Assembly (NCBI RefSeq): GCF_008974245.1
Contig: NZ_BBZI01000006.1
Location: 905,125 to 969,124 of the forward strand
Direction: 5' to 3'
From: Streptomyces abyssomicinicus
GTDB taxonomy: Bacteria; Actinomycetota; Actinomycetes; Streptomycetales; Streptomycetaceae
Length of the DNA: 64,000 nucleotides
Positions 62,533 to 64,000 of this stretch are shown here, in pieces; position 1 is the first letter of the stretch; each line of letters starts with the position of its first letter. Below the pieces are notes generated by a model. It worked only from the letters and a program-made list of their open reading frames with translations. It was not told the origin of the DNA and made no database searches. The position numbers and the translations under genes are program-made.

Positions 62533-62973
62533 TCAGGCCGCCGGGGCGGGGGCGAGGCCGCCCAGCAGCCCCGTGACCTGCCCCACCGCGGGGAGCGCGT
62601 TCACCGTCTCCGCCTGGGTCAGCGGGTCGGTGAGCGTCTGCGTCGTCACCGGCTCGAAGTCGGAGACCTGCGTCCCCACCCCGTTGTTGGTCGGATCCAC
62701 CCCGGTCCCGGCCAGCGGGTTCGGCTTCAACGCCCCCACCGGCCCCGTGGCGTACCCGACCGTGTTCTTCAGCGCCTCCGCACCGGTCTTCAGGTCGATC
62801 ACGCTCAACGCCACCTTCGGCTCCACCGCGTCCTGCCCCGGCGCGGGCGCGGCGGAGGCGGCCGCCGCCCCGCCGCCGAGCGCCAGCCCCGCCCCCGCGA
62901 GGACCACGGCGGCCCGGCCGGCGTGCGCGCTCTTGCTCTGCCTCTGCTGCTTCGGTGCGGAGTGACGCCCCAT
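62533..62973 (-). CDS. Secreted small Ala/Pro-rich protein
   Basis: Not recognised. The 146-residue product has a long basic head (MGRHSAPKQQRQSKSAHAGR), a hydrophobic core and AASAAP cleavage region near residue 42, so it should be exported. The mature part has no Cys and is mostly polar, with ALKNTVGYATGPVGALKPNPLAGTGVDPTN and an Ala/Pro end. AGGCGG lies 9 bases before ATG 62973. It is divergent from the gene at 63318. Confidence 0.75.
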   Translation of the reverse strand: MGRHSAPKQQRQSKSAHAGRAAVVLAGAGLALGGGAAAASAAPAPGQDAVEPKVALSVIDLKTGAEALKNTVGYATGPVGALKPNPLAGTGVDPTNNGVGTQVSDFEPVTTQTLTDPLTQAETVNALPAVGQVTGLLGGLAPAPAA

Positions 62974-63317
62974 GGTGCTGCCGCCTGTTCTGTCTGCTCG
63001 GTGACCGGAGAGTCACGAAGCGTAGTGGAGTGCCGGGGCGCGGCCAAAGCGACCACCGCACGTTCGAGCCCCGTTCGACGCGAACTCCGGAACCCGGATC
63101 CCCCATGGCCGGAAGCCGGGAAAACCCCGGTCACGGAAACCTCGGAATCCCCGGAATCCTCGGAATCCCCGGGGAGATCATTGCCGGGCACCGCACCCGG
63201 GTGTGACCAGAACAGTCACGGATGACCCGTCACCGACATTCCCTTACGTCACACCGGCAAGTAATCTTCCGTTTATCCACTCCCTCCTTTCACATTTGCC
63301 AGAAACGGGTCACCGCC
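62974..63317. promoter_or_regulatory. 344-bp divergent region with GGAATCC repeats and a low-GC stretch
   Basis: No gene is seen. Three CGGAATCCYC units lie at about 63144-63171. The last 80 bases (about 63225-63305, e.g. TAATCTTCCGTTTATCC) are clearly poorer in G+C than the rest of the window and probably contain the promoter of the + strand gene. Confidence 0.55.
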
Positions 63318-64000
63318 ATGCCGTCCGTCCTGTCGAGTGCCACCGAACGTCTCGTCCCCGGTCGCGTCCGGGCGCGAAAGGAGCAGGAGCGTCTTGAGGC
63401 GGCCGCCGCCGAGGAGGCCCGGCGCGAGGCCGAGGCGCGGCAGGCGAAGCAGGACCGGATCGCGGCGCGGCGCGCGGCGATGCTCGCCGCGGACCCCGCG
63501 GTCACGGAGCTGACCGTGCAGGGCCGCGGGTACTACGGCCGCACCGTCACCTCCTTCACGGCCGAGGACGCCCGCGCCCGGCAGCTGCACCTGGTCACCG
63601 ACGCCCTCACGCACGCCGGCGTCGCCTACTTCCTGGTGCCGGGCCGGTCCGCGGGACGGCACGTGGTCGGCGTGTGCCTGGACGACCGGAAGGCGTTCCT
63701 GGCGGCCGTGCGGGAGCTGTACGGGACGGCTCCGCTGTACGCCTGCCGGCCCGGCAAGGAGGCGTGGCCCGAGGACGCCGTCCTGTACGCGGACGGGGCC
63801 CTGCCCACCGCGCTCAAGCGTGCCCGCGTGATCCGCTTCACCGAGCTGGAGATCGGCCCCGCCGGGCAGGTCCTGTCCGGGTTCACGGAGGGCTGCGACG
63901 TGGAGTTCTGGCAGGACGGCAAGGCCCTGCTGGCCGCGCGCGACGCGGTCGGGGAGAACCCCGAGGCGGCCCGGCGGGCGGCCGAGCGGCTTTCCTCTCT
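63318..64000 (+). CDS. Probable sugar-phosphotransferase (Stealth-like), N-terminal part
   Basis: The gene runs off the window after 227 residues. It starts MPSVLSSATERLVPGRVRARKEQER, then has a long basic/Ala-rich coiled coil (about residues 18-60) and an alpha/beta domain (HLVTDALTHAGVAYFLVPGRSARHVVGVCLDDRKAFLAAVREL ... GCDVEFWQDGKALLAA). This resembles the N-terminal parts of actinobacterial capsular polysaccharide phosphotransferases of the Stealth group, but the conserved CR regions are not visible yet, so the call is tentative. ATG 63318 has a poor Shine-Dalgarno. Confidence 0.6.
   Translation, partial: MPSVLSSATERLVPGRVRARKEQERLEAAAAEEARREAEARQAKQDRIAARRAAMLAADPAVTELTVQGRGYYGRTVTSFTAEDARARQLHLVTDALTHAGVAYFLVPGRSAGRHVVGVCLDDRKAFLAAVRELYGTAPLYACRPGKEAWPEDAVLYADGALPTALKRARVIRFTELEIGPAGQVLSGFTEGCDVEFWQDGKALLAARDAVGENPEAARRAAERLSS

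Overview
The window is very GC-rich and densely coding, with strong third-position G/C bias, GTG and TTG starts, and genes for mycothiol metabolism (mca), a LAXTG-type sortase substrate and a Streptomyces-type adenylate cyclase. This points to a Streptomyces (or close relative) chromosome, in the conserved core rather than an arm. From memory, the order pckG, mca, greA, cystathionine gamma-synthase, ilvA, msrA ... L,D-transpeptidase, hutH, pccB, birA, cya, enoyl-CoA hydratase, accA, deoR, lpdA, purine nucleoside phosphorylase, deoC is the usual Streptomyces core order; this was not checked against a database. I see no rRNA, tRNA, insertion sequence, prophage or CRISPR array.

Layout. 1-5.7 kb: C-terminally cut secreted beta-propeller protein (-), a DUF255/thioredoxin-fold protein (+), then a Mut7-C RNase-like protein and a hemolysin III/PAQR membrane protein (-). 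5.9-13.8 kb: GTP-dependent PEP carboxykinase, a large membrane-anchored STAND NTPase with TPRs, the mca unit, a DUF4307-type membrane protein and greA. 13.9-19.2 kb: a DrrAB-type ABC exporter, cystathionine gamma-synthase, a MarR regulator and threonine deaminase. 19.3-23.5 kb: two homologous membrane-anchored proteins of unknown function flanking an M48 metallopeptidase. 23.6-28.2 kb: msrA, a D-2-hydroxyacid dehydrogenase, a secreted glycerophosphodiesterase and a zinc alcohol dehydrogenase.

28.5-34.0 kb looks like the most accessory part: an MHS-family transporter, a YciI protein, an IclR regulator, a short-chain dehydrogenase and a KstD-like flavoprotein, all on + and probably one catabolic module. 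The promoter regions of the transporter and of the dehydrogenase pair share an IclR-operator-like site. 34.1-40 kb holds a MacB-type ABC system, an L,D-transpeptidase, an acidic protein, a LAXTG cell-wall protein and a lipoprotein.

40-55 kb mixes histidine catabolism (hutH), c-di-GMP synthesis (GAF-GGDEF), a Maf pyrophosphatase, mmpB and the pieces of propionyl/acetyl-CoA carboxylase (pccB, epsilon subunit, birA for biotinylation, and accA some 5 kb further on), with cya between them. 52-62 kb is a nucleoside-catabolism region: DeoR regulator, LpdA, purine nucleoside phosphorylase, phosphosugar mutase, deoC and an aldehyde dehydrogenase pair. Nucleosides would be phosphorolysed, the pentose phosphate isomerised and cleaved to glyceraldehyde-3-P plus acetaldehyde, and the acetaldehyde oxidised. 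The phosphorylase and deoC promoters carry the same palindromic operator-like sequence. The window ends in a secreted small protein and the start of a probable sugar-phosphotransferase (Stealth-like) gene.

A recurring theme is leaderless-looking starts: about ten genes have a TAnnnT-like hexamer ending 6-8 bases before the start codon and mostly no Shine-Dalgarno sequence.
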